Origin: Pectobacterium fontis
GTDB lineage: Bacteria > Pseudomonadota > Gammaproteobacteria > Enterobacterales > Enterobacteriaceae
Direction of reading: 5' to 3'
Length of the DNA: 56,649 bases
NCBI RefSeq assembly: GCF_000803215.1
Contig: NZ_JSXC01000039.1
Coordinates: forward strand, 1 to 56,649
Below the pieces are notes generated by a model, which saw only the letters and a program-made list of their open reading frames with translations, ran no database searches and was not told the origin of the DNA. A program made the position numbers and the translations under genes. Shown here in pieces: positions 47,196-56,649 of the stretch (its first letter is position 1; each line of letters begins with the position of its first letter).

Positions 47196-48380
47196 ATGTC
47201 ACAGGTTTTACATTTTATTTTGGCGACAGCGGCAATTTTTTTGCTGGCCTTGCTCGTTAGCCACGACAGAAAACGCATTCGGCTGCGCTTCATTGTGCAA
47301 CTGCTGGTGATTGAAGTGCTACTGGCTTATTTTCTGTTGCATTCCAGCATTGGACTTAACGCAATCCGCGCTTTTGCCGGTTTGTTTGAAAAGCTTTTGT
47401 CTTTCGCCAATCAAGGCACCGACTTTGTGTTTGGCGGGATGAATGCTCAAGGGCTGTCCTTTATTTTCCTTAATGTGCTCTGCCCTATCGTCTTTATTTC
47501 CGCGCTGATTGGTATTTTGCAGCATTGGCGCATTTTACCGCTGATCATCAAAGGCATCGGCACGCTGCTGTCCAAAGTCAACGGGATGGGAAAACTGGAG
47601 TCGTTCAACGCCGTGAGTACGCTGATGCTCGGGCAGTCGGAGAACTTTATCGTCTATAAGGGCATCATCGCTGACATGTCGCCACGGCGAATGTACACGA
47701 TGGCCGCAACGGCGATGTCGACCGTTTCCATGTCGATCATCAGCGCTTATATGACCATGCTCGACGCCAAATACGTGGTTGCGGCGCTGATTCTGAATAT
47801 GTTCAGCACCTTTATCGTTTTGTCGATCATCAACCCTTATCAGCCTGACGACGAGCCAGAGCTGAAGCTGGAAAAGCTGCATGAAGAGCAAAGCTTCTTT
47901 GAAATGCTGGGGGAATACATCCTTGCCGGTTTTAAAGTGGCGATGATTATTATGGCGATGCTGATCGGCTTCGTGGCCTTGATTGCCGCCGTCAATGCGC
48001 TGTTTAGCACTCTCTTCGGCATGAGCTTTCAGGCGATGATGGGCTATGTCTTTTCACCGCTGGCCTGGCTTATCGGCATTCCATCTTCCGACATTCTGCA
48101 TGCGGGTAGCATCATGGCAACCAAGCTGGTAGCGAATGAATTCGTTGCCATGATCGAACTAAAGAAGATCGCCGCCGAGATGTCGCCACGCGGGCTGGGG
48201 ATTTTATCCGTGTTCCTGATTTCCTTCGCTAACTTCGCCTCCATCGGCATTATCGCCGGTGCGATTAAGGGGCTGAGCGAAGCACAGGGCAACGTGGTAT
48301 CACGCTTTGGTCTGAAACTGGTATACGGTTCGACGCTGGTGAGTTTACTGTCGGCGGCGGTAGCGGGACTGGTGCTGTAG
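47196..48380 (+). CDS. NupC/NupX-family concentrative nucleoside transporter
   Basis: Nucleoside:proton symporter of the CNT family, 394 residues with about ten membrane segments. Key family motifs are FVFGG, the nucleoside/cation region [21 protein letters not shown], and [10 protein letters not shown]. The ATG at 47196 gives the standard MSQVLHF start; an in-frame ATG at 47076 would add 40 non-hydrophobic residues. No strong ribosome site is visible. It stands alone between two hairpins. Confidence 0.9.
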   Translation: MSQVLHFILATAAIFLLALLVSHDRKRIRLRFIVQLLVIEVLLAYFLLHSSIGLNAIRAFAGLFEKLLSFANQGTDFVFGGMNAQGLSFIFLNVLCPIVFISALIGILQHWRILPLIIKGIGTLLSKVNGMGKLESFNAVSTLMLGQSENFIVYKGIIADMSPRRMYTMAATAMSTVSMSIISAYMTMLDAKYVVAALILNMFSTFIVLSIINPYQPDDEPELKLEKLHEEQSFFEMLGEYILAGFKVAMIIMAMLIGFVALIAAVNALFSTLFGMSFQAMMGYVFSPLAWLIGIPSSDILHAGSIMATKLVANEFVAMIELKKIAAEMSPRGLGILSVFLISFANFASIGIIAGAIKGLSEAQGNVVSRFGLKLVYGSTLVSLLSAAVAGLVL

Positions 48381-48471
48381 TTCGTGATAAAAGTCAGTCG
48401 AGCGGTGATAATGGGTAGATCGTAAAGACGCTGTGAATACATCCCTGTACGCTCGGGTTACGCAGATATGA

Positions 48472-48495
48472 ATCAGCCCCTGAAAAGGGGCTGAT
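48472..48495. terminator. Hairpin between the nucleoside transporter and the DUF3574 gene
   Basis: ATCAGCCCC (48472-48480) and GGGGCTGAT (48487-48495) form a perfect 9-bp stem with loop TGAAAA between two convergent genes. No long T tract follows on either strand; a bidirectional terminator is the likely role. Confidence 0.6.
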
Positions 48496-48502
48496 GAAGG
48501 AT

Positions 48503-48943
48503 TCAGAACGCGACGCACACGGGTGCATCAATCCGCATAACGGATTCCTGCGCGAAACGTGATTTATAGCTGGTGCGCAGCGCTTCAATATCACGTTCCT
48601 TATCAGAACCATGAATCAACATCAGTGCCTTGCTGTTCTCCCGGGCAACGAGGCCATCGTTCCCCAACCATTGCCCTTTGGCATCAAACACTGTCAGCCC
48701 TTCTTTAAAACGGGGCGTCACTTCACCGTCCAGAAACGCTTTCCACTCGGTCTCAGAAATCGCCGGGCCAGCGGGACGATTCAAACCAAAATAAAGCGTA
48801 GTCTGCACTTGTTTGTCACCCACCAGACAGGCGTCAGTTGACGGCGCAGCGGTGGATGGACGCGACAGCGAACTGCAACCACTGATCAACACGGTGCCCA
48901 ACAATAACGATACCGCGATAACGTTCTGCTTTTTCAGCTTCAT
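48503..48943 (-). CDS. DUF3574 domain lipoprotein
   Basis: Predicted lipoprotein of 146 residues from the ATG at 48943: signal peptide with lipobox LISGC, then a DUF3574 domain (TTLYFGLNRPAGPAISETEWKAFL, FDAKGQWLG, LMLIHGSDKERDIEALRTSYKSRF). Function unknown. Upstream in-frame Met codons exist (for example at 48958); the chosen start gives a standard signal peptide. Two cysteines in the mature domain (DACLVG and PVCVAF) could form a disulfide. Confidence 0.82.
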   Translation of the reverse strand: MKLKKQNVIAVSLLLGTVLISGCSSLSRPSTAAPSTDACLVGDKQVQTTLYFGLNRPAGPAISETEWKAFLDGEVTPRFKEGLTVFDAKGQWLGNDGLVARENSKALMLIHGSDKERDIEALRTSYKSRFAQESVMRIDAPVCVAF

Positions 48944-48971
48944 CACTCGTTCTCTCATCCGTGGGGACATG

Positions 48972-49000
48972 TTCTCAGGGAGCACATTCCCCCCTGAGAA
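48972..49000 (-). terminator. Hairpin after yfiF
   Basis: TTCTCAGGG (48972-48980) pairs with CCCTGAGAA (48992-49000), 14 bp after the yfiF stop in the direction of transcription. No T run; termination is inferred from position. Confidence 0.5.
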
Positions 49001-49013
49001 TCGATGCGTCATA

Positions 49014-50165
49014 TCAAGCTTGATTCTGTCGCCACCATTCGGACAGCAAAATGCCCGTGGCAACCGAAATATTCAGGCTTTCAACCTTACCCGTACCGCC
49101 GATAGAGACTTTCACGTCCCCTTGTTGCCAGGCGCTATCGGACAGACCATCCCCTTCCTGACCCAGCACGATCACGGTTTTTGCCGGAAGCGTGGCCTGC
49201 GACAACGCCGTTCCTTTATGGCTGGAGGTGGTCACTATGGTGTAACCCGCGCGACGGAACTCCGCCAGCACGGACAGGAAATCGTCAGCGTTGATCGCTT
49301 TAACGTGTTCCGCACCGCCTTCCGCCGTACGCACAGCCGCACCGGATTCCAGCAGCGCCGCATCCTGCACCAGAATACCTTTCACGCCGAAATGCGCACA
49401 GCTACGCATAATGCCACCGAGGTTGTGCGGGTTACCCACATCTTCCAGCGCCAATACGCAGTCATGTTCACCCGCCGTTTTCAGGTACTCACGCACATCC
49501 AGTCCCTGACGCTTTTTAATCAGGAAGCAGACGCCGCCGTGGTGCTCGGTGCCGGAAGCTTTGATCAGCTCTTCCTCTTCCACCACATGGTAAGCCTTAC
49601 GGTTTGCCGCCATCCAGCGCAGTGCATCACGGAAACGCGGCGTGACTTCTTGCAGGAACCAGGCACGAACAATCACCTCAGAGCGGTTTTTAAACAGCGC
49701 CTGACAGGCATTTTCACCATAGACGCGTGTTTCTTCCTGACGCTGGCGACGCAACTGCTCAGGATCGATCTGGCTCTTGCCCGTAATCCCACCATGGTCG
49801 GGCGTTTCACTGTCGCTCGGCGCACGAGACACCGTTTTCCACGGGGATTCATAACCCCCGCTCTCTTCACCGCGTGGACGACGAGGCCGATCGCCACTGC
49901 GTTCATTACGATCTTTATTGCCCCACGGCGATTTCGCATTGCTATCGCCATCGCGGGTCGGATTTTCCCGGGCATAGCGCGGGTTAACATCACGCGGATG
50001 TTTCGGCTTTTCACGCTGATCCCGTGAACCGCCGCCATCACGCCGATCGCCACGACGCTCTTTGTCAGCAGGGCGCTTGTTTTTATTCTCTTTCTCGCCC
50101 TCATCGTCGCTACGGACGTACATCACACGGACTTTGCCACTTTTACTATTGAATGAATCGCTCAT
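49014..50165 (-). CDS. yfiF: SpoU-family tRNA/rRNA methyltransferase YfiF
   Basis: SPOUT-class RNA 2'-O-methyltransferase homologue, 383 residues. The N-terminal 130 residues are low-complexity and highly charged ([16 protein letters not shown]), then a substrate-binding domain ([15 protein letters not shown]) and the SpoU domain with [25 protein letters not shown] and [11 protein letters not shown]. The start at 50165 has GGTGGAG upstream; a GTG four codons earlier overlaps that ribosome site. The target RNA is not established. Divergent from trxC. Confidence 0.92.
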   Translation of the reverse strand: MSDSFNSKSGKVRVMYVRSDDEGEKENKNKRPADKERRGDRRDGGGSRDQREKPKHPRDVNPRYARENPTRDGDSNAKSPWGNKDRNERSGDRPRRPRGEESGGYESPWKTVSRAPSDSETPDHGGITGKSQIDPEQLRRQRQEETRVYGENACQALFKNRSEVIVRAWFLQEVTPRFRDALRWMAANRKAYHVVEEEELIKASGTEHHGGVCFLIKKRQGLDVREYLKTAGEHDCVLALEDVGNPHNLGGIMRSCAHFGVKGILVQDAALLESGAAVRTAEGGAEHVKAINADDFLSVLAEFRRAGYTIVTTSSHKGTALSQATLPAKTVIVLGQEGDGLSDSAWQQGDVKVSIGGTGKVESLNISVATGILLSEWWRQNQA

Positions 50166-50414
50166 TGTTTTCTCCACCTACGCGCTGGGCGCGAAGATTA
50201 CCTTATGTACACCCGCTTAGCCACACGCTTGTGGTAAAAGAGCGCTAACAGTCAGAAGCTATTGTAGCTATTGGGCAAACCACGTTGTTGCCATCATGTC
50301 TCCCCACCATAATTTATTCACTATTAAGCAACATGCCGTTGACTTGCCAATGCCGCACTGCGTGCATTTTATCAGCGACATCTTTATTTTAGCCCTTTTA
50401 TCTGAGGCCCTGTT

Positions 50415-50834
50415 ATGAATACGGTATGTGGATCTTGCCAAACAACCAATCGCCTGCCAGAAGCGCGGGTTGATGACCACGCCAAATGTGGTCGTTGCGG
50501 AGAAACCTTATTCAACGGCAACATCATTAATGCCACAGAAGTAACGCTTGATAAACTGCTACAGGACGATCTGCCGGTTGTCATCGACTTCTGGGCGCCC
50601 TGGTGCGGCCCCTGCGTCAATTTTGCCCCCGTTTTTGAAAGCGTCGCACAGGAGCGCAGCGGGAAAGTGCGCTTTATCAAGGTCAATACTGAAACCGAAC
50701 CGGCACTCAGCACACGTTTCCGCATCCGCAGCATTCCCACCCTCATGATCTTCAAACAAGGGCAGATGGTCGATATCCTCAACGGCGCGCTGCCAAAAGC
50801 GCAGTTTGAAGAGTGGCTGGATGAATCGCTGTAG
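50415..50834 (+). CDS. trxC: Thioredoxin 2
   Basis: Thioredoxin with an N-terminal zinc finger, 139 residues. Zinc ligands are C5, C8, C25 and C28; the redox centre is WCGPC (C64, C67) within FWAPWCGPC. In E. coli trxC is induced by OxyR; I could not confirm an OxyR site here. It lies between yfiF and tapT, as in E. coli. Confidence 0.96.
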   Translation: MNTVCGSCQTTNRLPEARVDDHAKCGRCGETLFNGNIINATEVTLDKLLQDDLPVVIDFWAPWCGPCVNFAPVFESVAQERSGKVRFIKVNTETEPALSTRFRIRSIPTLMIFKQGQMVDILNGALPKAQFEEWLDESL

Positions 50835-50966
50835 ATAATATGGGGCATTCTTGCCCCGCCTCTTTTGGTCAACCCGCCAGTCGATTAGAATGTCGCCTTT
50901 CTGAATCTGCATCCGTATAATTAAACGAACAGGTTCGTTGCAGAATCTTATGGCGTTATCTATTTC

Positions 50967-51716
50967 ATGATCAATCGTCCTTTTATGGGCAACCGTCCTC
51001 TCACGGACAATGCCGTACTCCGCCTGCGTCAGCAGCGTCTTGAGCAGTCCACCAAACCGTTTCGTGCCCGTGGCTGCCGTGTAGTGCGCTGCCAGCAATG
51101 TTTATTACCCGCGACCAACTGCCTGTGTCACACCATTCAGGCACAGCCATCCCGCAGCCGCTTCTGTCTGGTGATGTTTGATACCGAGCCATTAAAACCG
51201 AGTAATACCGGACGCCTCATCGCCGATATTCTGCCAGAAACGCAGGCATTTCTCTGGTCACGCACCGACCCCGATCCCCAGTTGCTTGCCGCATTGCAAG
51301 ACCCAACGGTGCAGCCTTATCTGGTCTTTCTGGCGGATGCCGCGGAAGCAGGGCGTCAGGTATTTCAACAGCTTCCTGCAATAGAAAAGCCCGCCCTGTT
51401 TATCTTACTCGACGGCACCTGGCCGGAAGCACGTAAAATGTTCCGCAAAAGTCCTTATCTGGACAACCTGCCGATCCTATCGCTGAATGTAGAGGCACTC
51501 TCCCGCTATCAACTGCGTGAAGCCAGTAGCGCAGGACAGCACTGCACCGCGGAGATTGCCATCGCCCTACTCGCGCAGGCGGGAGATAGCGTCGCGGCTG
51601 ATGTCCTATCGCAGCATTTTGAGCGTTTCCGCCGACACTATCTGGCAGGGAAATCACACCACAGGGTGCATGAAAATTTACCCATCGTCACAGCACAATC
51701 CGCAGAAAGCGTTTAG
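50967..51716 (+). CDS. tapT: tRNA-uridine aminocarboxypropyltransferase (DTW domain)
   Basis: Makes acp3U47 in tRNAs by transfer from SAM. The 249 residues have the zinc-binding cysteines in RCQQCLLPATNCLCHT, then FDTEPLKPSNTGRLI and the DTW-type motif LLDGTWPEARKMFRKS. E. coli TapT (YfiP) begins about 15 residues later, so the start may be at the ATG at 50985 or beyond; no clear ribosome site decides. Followed closely by patZ. Confidence 0.9.
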   Translation: MINRPFMGNRPLTDNAVLRLRQQRLEQSTKPFRARGCRVVRCQQCLLPATNCLCHTIQAQPSRSRFCLVMFDTEPLKPSNTGRLIADILPETQAFLWSRTDPDPQLLAALQDPTVQPYLVFLADAAEAGRQVFQQLPAIEKPALFILLDGTWPEARKMFRKSPYLDNLPILSLNVEALSRYQLREASSAGQHCTAEIAIALLAQAGDSVAADVLSQHFERFRRHYLAGKSHHRVHENLPIVTAQSAESV

Positions 51717-51748
51717 TATCAAAGAGGATTGATGTGAAGGAGTGATGC

Positions 51749-54397
51749 ATGAGCCAGCGCGGATTGGAAGCACTGTTACGACCGAAGTCTATCGCCGTTC
51801 TCGGCGCGTCAGAAACGCCGGGACGAGCCGGTTTTCTGATGATGAAAAACCTGCTGGACGGTCATTTCAGCGGCCCCGTGCTACCCGTTACGCCGAAATA
51901 TCGCGCCGTTTGCGGCGTGCTGGCCTATCCAACGGTCGCCAGCCTGCCAATGACGCCCGACCTTGCGGTGATCTGCACCAACGCCAGCCGTAATCTGACG
52001 CTGTTAGAGGCGCTGGGGCAGAAAGGCTGCAAAACGGTCATCATTCTCTCCGCGCCGCCGACACAGTTCAGCGAATTAAAGGCCTGCGCCGTACGCTACC
52101 ATATGCGTTTACTTGGCCCCAACAGCCTTGGGCTACTCGCTCCCTGGCAAGGCCTGAATGCCAGTTTCTCCCCCGTGCCGATTATGAAAGGCAAACTGGC
52201 ATTTATCTCGCAGTCGGCCGCCGTCTCCAACACGATACTGGACTGGGCACAGCAGCGTGGTATTGGCTTTTCCTATTTCATCGCCCTGGGTGATAGCCTG
52301 GATATTGATGTCGATGACCTGCTAGATTTTCTGGCTCGCGATGGTAAAACCAGCGCGATTTTGCTGCACCTGGAGCACATCAGCGATGCACGCCGTTTTC
52401 TTTCCGCTTCTCGCAGTGCATCCCGTAATAAGCCAGTACTGGTGATCAAAAGCGGGCGTAGTCAGCAGGCACAGCAGTTACTGAATGACCAGCGCCACGG
52501 TCTGGATGCCGCCTATGACGCGGCCATTCAACGCGCGGGATTACTGCGGGTACGGGATACCCATGAGCTGTTCTCTGCGGTGGAAACCTTAAGCCATCTG
52601 CGGCCGCTACGCGGTGAACGCTTGATGCTGGTGAGCAATGGCGCATCACCCGCCGCACAAGCGCTGGATCAGCTTCTTAGCCGACAAGGCAAGCTCGCAC
52701 AGCTCAGCGAGGCAACGCATCAAGCATTACAGGACGCGTTGCCGCAGACCGTCACTATTGGCAATCCGCTCGATCTGCGTGATGACGCGACAGCCGCGCG
52801 TTATCTGGCAGCGGTAGCGGTATTGCTGGACAGCGACGAGGTCGATGCGCTTTTGATCATTCACGCGCCCAGCGCCGCCGCGCCCAGCACCGAGTGCGCC
52901 GCGCAGTTGATTACGCTGTTCCAACAGCATCCACGCGGGAAAAGAATCACACTGCTGACCAACTGGTGCGGTGAATTCTCCTCGCAGGAAGCACGACGTT
53001 TGTTTAACGATGCAGGTATTCCGACCTATCGCACGCCGGAAGGCGCAGTAACGGCATTTATGCATATCGTCGAATATCGTCGTAATCAGAAACAGTTAAA
53101 GGAAACGCCAGCGCTGCCGCAGAATTTAGGCATCAACGCCAGTCAGGCCCATGCGCTGATTCATCAGGCCCTGTCAGATGGCGTGACTCAACTGGATACC
53201 CATGAAGTTCAGCCTATCCTGCAAGCCTATGGTTTGGATACGTTACCTACCTGGATTGCGGGGGACAGTGCAGAAGCCGTCCATATCGCCGAGCAAATTG
53301 GCTATCCGGTTGCGATTAAGCTGAGATCGCCAGATATTCCGCATAAATCGGAAGTTCAGGGCGTCATGCTCTATCTGCGCACCGCCAGAGAAGTCCAACA
53401 GGCGGCAGATGCCATTCTTGACCGGGTAAAACGCACCTACCCACAGGCGCGTATTTACGGCCTGTTAGTGCAGAGCATGGCAAATCGCGCGGGGGCGCAG
53501 GAACTCAGGATTGCCGTCGAACAAGATCCCGTGTTCGGCCCGCTGATTATGCTGGGGGAAGGCGGTATTGAGTGGCGCGAAAAGCAGGCCGCTGTCGCCC
53601 TGCCTCCGCTGAATATGACGCTGGCCCGCTATTTGGTGCTGCAAGCGGTGAAAGGTGGCAAGATTCGGGAATACAGCGCCTTACGCCCTCTGGATATTCC
53701 GGCACTCAGCCGCTTGCTGGTTCAGGTTTCCAATCTGATTCTCGACTGCCCCGAAATTTCCCGGTTAGATATCCATCCTCTTCTGGCGTCGGGAGATGCG
53801 TTTACGCTACTGGATGTCACGCTACATCTGGCTCCGTTCAATGGCGATCCGCAATCAAGGCTGGCAATCCGTCCTTATCCGCATGAGTTGGAAGAAACGG
53901 TCATCCTCAAAAATAGTGATATCAGCCTCTTCCGCCCCATTTTGCCGGAAGACGAGCCGCTGCTCAGCGCGTTCATCGCCAGAGTGACAAAAGAAGACCT
54001 CTATTACCGTTATTTCAGCGAAATTAATGAATTTACCCACGAAGATTTAGCCAATATGACACAAATTGACTACGATCGTGAGATGGCATTTGTTGCCGTG
54101 CGCCAGGTCGATGGGGAGACTGAAATTATTGGCGTGACGCGTGCGATTTCCGATCCTGATAATACGGATGCGGAATTTGCTGTGCTGGTGCGATCCGATC
54201 TCAAAGGGCTAGGGCTTGGCCGACGGTTGTTGGAAAAGCTGATTGATTACGCCAGGAGGCATGGTCTCTCCCGCTTAACGGGCATTACCATGCCGCATAA
54301 TCAAGGCATGATCCAATTGTCTAAAAAGCTCGGCTTTCATATCGATGTGCAATTAGAAGAGGGAATTGTGACGCTGGAATTGCCGCTAAAAAGCTGA
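51749..54397 (+). CDS. patZ: Protein lysine acetyltransferase PatZ (Pka)
   Basis: Large GNAT acetyltransferase that inactivates acetyl-CoA synthetase and modifies other enzymes. The 882 residues consist of an acyl-CoA synthetase-like CoA-binding region (SIAVLGASETPGRAG at the N-terminus), a second subdomain and an ATP-grasp domain (about 470-700, with GYPVAIKLRSPDIPHKSEVQGV), and a C-terminal GNAT domain (about 715-880, acetyl-CoA loop VRSDLKGLGLGRRL). A ribosome site GAAGGAG precedes the ATG. Confidence 0.95.
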   Translation: MSQRGLEALLRPKSIAVLGASETPGRAGFLMMKNLLDGHFSGPVLPVTPKYRAVCGVLAYPTVASLPMTPDLAVICTNASRNLTLLEALGQKGCKTVIILSAPPTQFSELKACAVRYHMRLLGPNSLGLLAPWQGLNASFSPVPIMKGKLAFISQSAAVSNTILDWAQQRGIGFSYFIALGDSLDIDVDDLLDFLARDGKTSAILLHLEHISDARRFLSASRSASRNKPVLVIKSGRSQQAQQLLNDQRHGLDAAYDAAIQRAGLLRVRDTHELFSAVETLSHLRPLRGERLMLVSNGASPAAQALDQLLSRQGKLAQLSEATHQALQDALPQTVTIGNPLDLRDDATAARYLAAVAVLLDSDEVDALLIIHAPSAAAPSTECAAQLITLFQQHPRGKRITLLTNWCGEFSSQEARRLFNDAGIPTYRTPEGAVTAFMHIVEYRRNQKQLKETPALPQNLGINASQAHALIHQALSDGVTQLDTHEVQPILQAYGLDTLPTWIAGDSAEAVHIAEQIGYPVAIKLRSPDIPHKSEVQGVMLYLRTAREVQQAADAILDRVKRTYPQARIYGLLVQSMANRAGAQELRIAVEQDPVFGPLIMLGEGGIEWREKQAAVALPPLNMTLARYLVLQAVKGGKIREYSALRPLDIPALSRLLVQVSNLILDCPEISRLDIHPLLASGDAFTLLDVTLHLAPFNGDPQSRLAIRPYPHELEETVILKNSDISLFRPILPEDEPLLSAFIARVTKEDLYYRYFSEINEFTHEDLANMTQIDYDREMAFVAVRQVDGETEIIGVTRAISDPDNTDAEFAVLVRSDLKGLGLGRRLLEKLIDYARRHGLSRLTGITMPHNQGMIQLSKKLGFHIDVQLEEGIVTLELPLKS

Positions 54398-54513
54398 TCG
54401 CGAGACGTAATAACGTTCTTGCAACAGGAGTGGTGATACCCATCAATGGCAAAACAGGCTCACTACCGCTGAAAAGTAATGGTATTATCGCCCATTCGGC
54501 AAATCCTTAACTT

Positions 54514-54542
54514 TTGATAATGACCATAAGGTCATATACCCT
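54514..54542 (+). promoter_or_regulatory. Probable pssA promoter with palindrome in the spacer
   Basis: A -35 TTGATA (54514-54519) and a -10 TACCCT (54537-54542) are 17 bp apart. The spacer is filled by the perfect palindrome ATGACC-ATAA-GGTCAT (54520-54535), ideally placed for a repressor. The factor is not known to me. Confidence 0.5.
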
Positions 54543-54596
54543 AGCGCAACTCGAAGTGTTGTGGGTATAAACTGATGAGAGAAGAAACGCACTGTG

Positions 54597-55952
54597 ATGT
54601 TGTCAAATTTCAAACGCAATAAATACCAACAGCACCTTGCACAACTGCCCAGAATTCCCCAAAACGCAGAGGATGTTCGGACGTTGCATTCGCCTGAGCT
54701 TTTCCGCACGACGCTGATTAACGCCATTCTGAACGCAAAAAAGCGCGTCTATATTGTAGCCTTATACCTTGAGCGGGATGACGGCGGCATGGGAATTCTA
54801 TCCGCAATTTATGAAGCCAAACGGCAGTGCCCAGAACTGGATGTTCGCGTTCTCGTAGACTGGCATCGTGCTCAGCGTGGCAGAATCGGCGCAGCAGCAG
54901 AAAATACCAATGCCGATTGGTATTGCGACATGGCGAAAAAACACCCAGATACGCATTTCCCTATTTATGGCATTCCTGTCAATACACGCGAAGCGTTGGG
55001 TGTGTTACACCTGAAAGGGTTTATTGTCGATGACACAGTCATCTACAGTGGAGCCAGCCTGAATGATGTTTATCTGCATCAGCACCAGAAATATCGTTAT
55101 GATCGTTATCAGTTAATCCATAATCCAGCATTAGCTGACACGATGGTGCAGTACATTCAGACCATGTTGTCGTCTCCGGCCGTGCAGCGGTTAGATCATA
55201 CCGATCGCCCAAAGAGCCTGGAAATTAAAAATGATATCAAGCAATTCCGTCAAACATTGCGTACCGCCAGTTATCAGCCACCAGAACGCCACGCAGATGC
55301 AAGCGAGTTAACCGTCACGCCGCTGGTCGGCTTAGGAAAACAAAGCCCGCTGAATAAGACCATACATCACCTGATGTATTGCGCGGATGAGCATTTGGCC
55401 ATCTGTACTCCGTATTTCAACCTGCCAGCGCTGCTGGTCAGAAATATCATCCGCCTCTTGCGAAACGGCAAGAAAGTAGAAATTATTATTGGTGACAAGA
55501 CCGCTAACGATTTCTATATTCCAGAAGACCAGCCTTTCAAAATCATCGGCGCATTGCCGTATCTCTACGAGATCAACCTTCGTCGTTTCCTGAGTCGTCT
55601 GGAACGCTATATTGAAAATCAACAGCTTGTTGTGCGGCTCTGGAAAGACGGCGACAACAGCTTCCATCTAAAAGGCATGTGGGTGGACGATAAGTGGCAA
55701 CTGCTGACGGGAAACAACCTTAACCCTCGCGCATGGCGTCTGGATCTGGAAAACGCTATCCTGATTCACGATCCTCAGCAAATCCTATTGCAGCAACGCC
55801 TGGACGAGTTGGATAAAATCAGAACGCATACCCACATCGTCAACAGCTACACGGAGCTAGAAAGCATCGCGCAATATCCGGTGAAAGTTCGCAAATTGAT
55901 ACGACGCCTGCGTCGTATTCGTATTGACAGGCTCATCAGCCGTATTCTCTAA
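54597..55952 (+). CDS. pssA: CDP-diacylglycerol-serine O-phosphatidyltransferase
   Basis: First committed enzyme of phosphatidylethanolamine synthesis; peripheral, phospholipase D superfamily. The 451 residues hold two HKD motifs: [20 protein letters not shown] and [20 protein letters not shown]. The C-terminus is strongly basic ([16 protein letters not shown]), suited to binding anionic membrane and ribosomes. The ATG at 54597 was preferred over the GTG at 54594 because it gives the family N-terminus and length. Confidence 0.96.
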   Translation: MLSNFKRNKYQQHLAQLPRIPQNAEDVRTLHSPELFRTTLINAILNAKKRVYIVALYLERDDGGMGILSAIYEAKRQCPELDVRVLVDWHRAQRGRIGAAAENTNADWYCDMAKKHPDTHFPIYGIPVNTREALGVLHLKGFIVDDTVIYSGASLNDVYLHQHQKYRYDRYQLIHNPALADTMVQYIQTMLSSPAVQRLDHTDRPKSLEIKNDIKQFRQTLRTASYQPPERHADASELTVTPLVGLGKQSPLNKTIHHLMYCADEHLAICTPYFNLPALLVRNIIRLLRNGKKVEIIIGDKTANDFYIPEDQPFKIIGALPYLYEINLRRFLSRLERYIENQQLVVRLWKDGDNSFHLKGMWVDDKWQLLTGNNLNPRAWRLDLENAILIHDPQQILLQQRLDELDKIRTHTHIVNSYTELESIAQYPVKVRKLIRRLRRIRIDRLISRIL

Positions 55953-55970
55953 GACGCGCGCTATACTTTG

Positions 55971-55996
55971 AAAAACCTCGGCTTCCGAGGTTTTTT
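55971..55996 (+). terminator. Rho-independent terminator of pssA
   Basis: AAAAACCTCGG pairs with CCGAGGTTTTTT around a 3- to 5-nt loop, with a T run on the right. It lies between pssA and yfiM and is followed within 10 bp by the yfiM ribosome site. Confidence 0.9.
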
Positions 55997-56014
55997 ATTA
56001 TCATGGGGGAAGCT

Positions 56015-56338
56015 ATGCGCTTACTGTGCTTTGCTGTAATGATTTGCTGCTCCGGGTGTAGCCATACCGCGCAAGATCGCTGGACAGGGCAGGATAAAGC
56101 CCAACATTTTATCGCCTCAGCCGCCATCAGCGCCGCAGGATATGAATATGGCACTCATCAGCGCTGGAGTTCAGATCGTAGCGGAGGATTCGGTATTATG
56201 CTGGCAATCAGCATTGGCATGGCAAAAGAATTTTATGATAGCCGCGAAGGAGGAACGGGCTGGAGCTGGCAAGATCTTGTTTGGGATGTAGCCGGTGCAG
56301 CCACCGGCTATGCGTTGTGGCAATTATCTGAACACTAA
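56015..56338 (+). CDS. yfiM: YfiM family lipoprotein
   Basis: Predicted lipoprotein of 107 residues, the same length as E. coli YfiM. Signal peptide with a cysteine at the lipobox (ICCSGC), then [20 protein letters not shown] and the conserved [10 protein letters not shown]-like segment [20 protein letters not shown]. Function unknown. The ATG at 56015 has GGGGGA upstream; an ATG at 56003 overlaps that site. The stop overlaps the convergent kgtP stop by 4 bp. Confidence 0.88.
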   Translation: MRLLCFAVMICCSGCSHTAQDRWTGQDKAQHFIASAAISAAGYEYGTHQRWSSDRSGGFGIMLAISIGMAKEFYDSREGGTGWSWQDLVWDVAGAATGYALWQLSEH

Positions 56339-56649
56339 AGCTTCATCCCTTTGCCTCGACGATGCAGCGTGAGCGATACAATAAACGCAATCGCCCCCAT
56401 AGCTGAGACATACCAGAAAAAGGCCGTTTCCATACCAAAAGATTTCAGCGACAGCGCAACATACTCAGCCGAGCCACCAAATAACGCATTCGCAACGGCA
56501 TACGATAAACCAACGCCTAATGCACGAACTTCAGGCGGGAACATTTCGGCTTTTAAAATACCGCTGATGGAGGTATAGAAGCTGACAATAATCAGTGAAA
56601 GCATGACCAGTGAGAAGGCAATGACAGGGCTAGTCACACTCTGTAGCAC
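56335..56649 (-). CDS. kgtP: Alpha-ketoglutarate permease KgtP, C-terminal part
   Basis: The 3' 104 codons of a major facilitator transporter; the 5' part lies beyond the right edge. [37 protein letters not shown] and the end HRRGKGMKL match the KgtP C-terminus, and the position after pssA-yfiM agrees with E. coli, where an rRNA operon follows. It imports 2-oxoglutarate with protons. Confidence 0.9.
   Translation of the reverse strand: MLQSVTSPVIAFSLVMLSLIIVSFYTSISGILKAEMFPPEVRALGVGLSYAVANALFGGSAEYVALSLKSFGMETAFFWYVSAMGAIAFIVSLTLHRRGKGMKL

Noticed and set aside
48813-50027. Open frame of 404 codons on the plus strand over yfiF
   Set aside because: Antisense to yfiF; its composition (rich in His, Arg, Phe, Thr) reflects the reverse of charged and ordinary codons. 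No ribosome site or family motif.

Overview
This window comes from an enterobacterium and most resembles a pectinolytic soft-rot genus such as Pectobacterium. The evidence is E. coli-like gene blocks in familiar order (gmhB then an rRNA leader, metNIQ-rcsF-trmO-proS, rpoS-nlpD-pcm-truD-ispFD-ftsB, proVWX-ygaZH-emrRAB, yfiF-trxC-tapT-patZ-pssA-yfiM-kgtP). Set among them are metabolic islands known from Klebsiella and plant-associated relatives: mtnDCB, the hpx allantoate cluster, and cysG joined to cysDNC. A 127-bp ERIC-type element supports Enterobacterales. The genus is inferred from general familiarity, not from a search.

Layout. 1-200: an rRNA operon leader on the minus strand (P2, P1, boxA), with the 16S gene just off the left edge. 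230-6761: gmhB, the MetJ-controlled methionine ABC transporter, rcsF, trmO and proS. 6866-12669: the rpoS-nlpD-pcm-truD-ispF-ispD-ftsB block on the minus strand. Here surE, expected between truD and pcm, is reduced to a scar that keeps its last codons. 12992-15331: a polar amino acid ABC transporter. 15384-20243: ygbE and the sulfate-activation operon cysG-D-N-C. 20615-24538: methionine salvage genes (mtnD, mtnC, mtnB, a glutamine-linked aminotransferase and an omega-amidase) around a divergent promoter with three MetJ boxes.

24545-35195: a complete allantoate/oxalurate module. On the minus strand an ABC transporter is followed by hpxJ (ureidoglycine-glyoxylate aminotransferase) and hpxK (allantoate amidohydrolase). 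The RpiR-type regulator hpxU and the divergent hpxWXYZ amidohydrolase operon follow. Both operons have a well-formed sigma-54 promoter, and a shared 16-bp dyad (TGWAAC-N4-GTTWCA) near each is a good candidate HpxU operator. Together this implies that ureides are used as a nitrogen source only under nitrogen limitation and when substrate is present.

35974-39464: the osmotically controlled proVWX glycine betaine/proline uptake system. 39525-46992: a secreted beta-propeller lactonase, an MFS exporter, the valine exporter ygaZH and the emrRAB multidrug efflux system. 47196-56649: a nucleoside transporter, a DUF3574 lipoprotein, yfiF, trxC, tapT, patZ, pssA, yfiM and the 3' end of kgtP. No tRNA gene, complete insertion sequence, prophage or CRISPR array was seen. 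The window is mostly core genome; the points most worth checking are the surE scar, the hpx regulatory architecture, an orphan small gene after hpxZ and a GC-rich non-coding block upstream of the hpx transporter.
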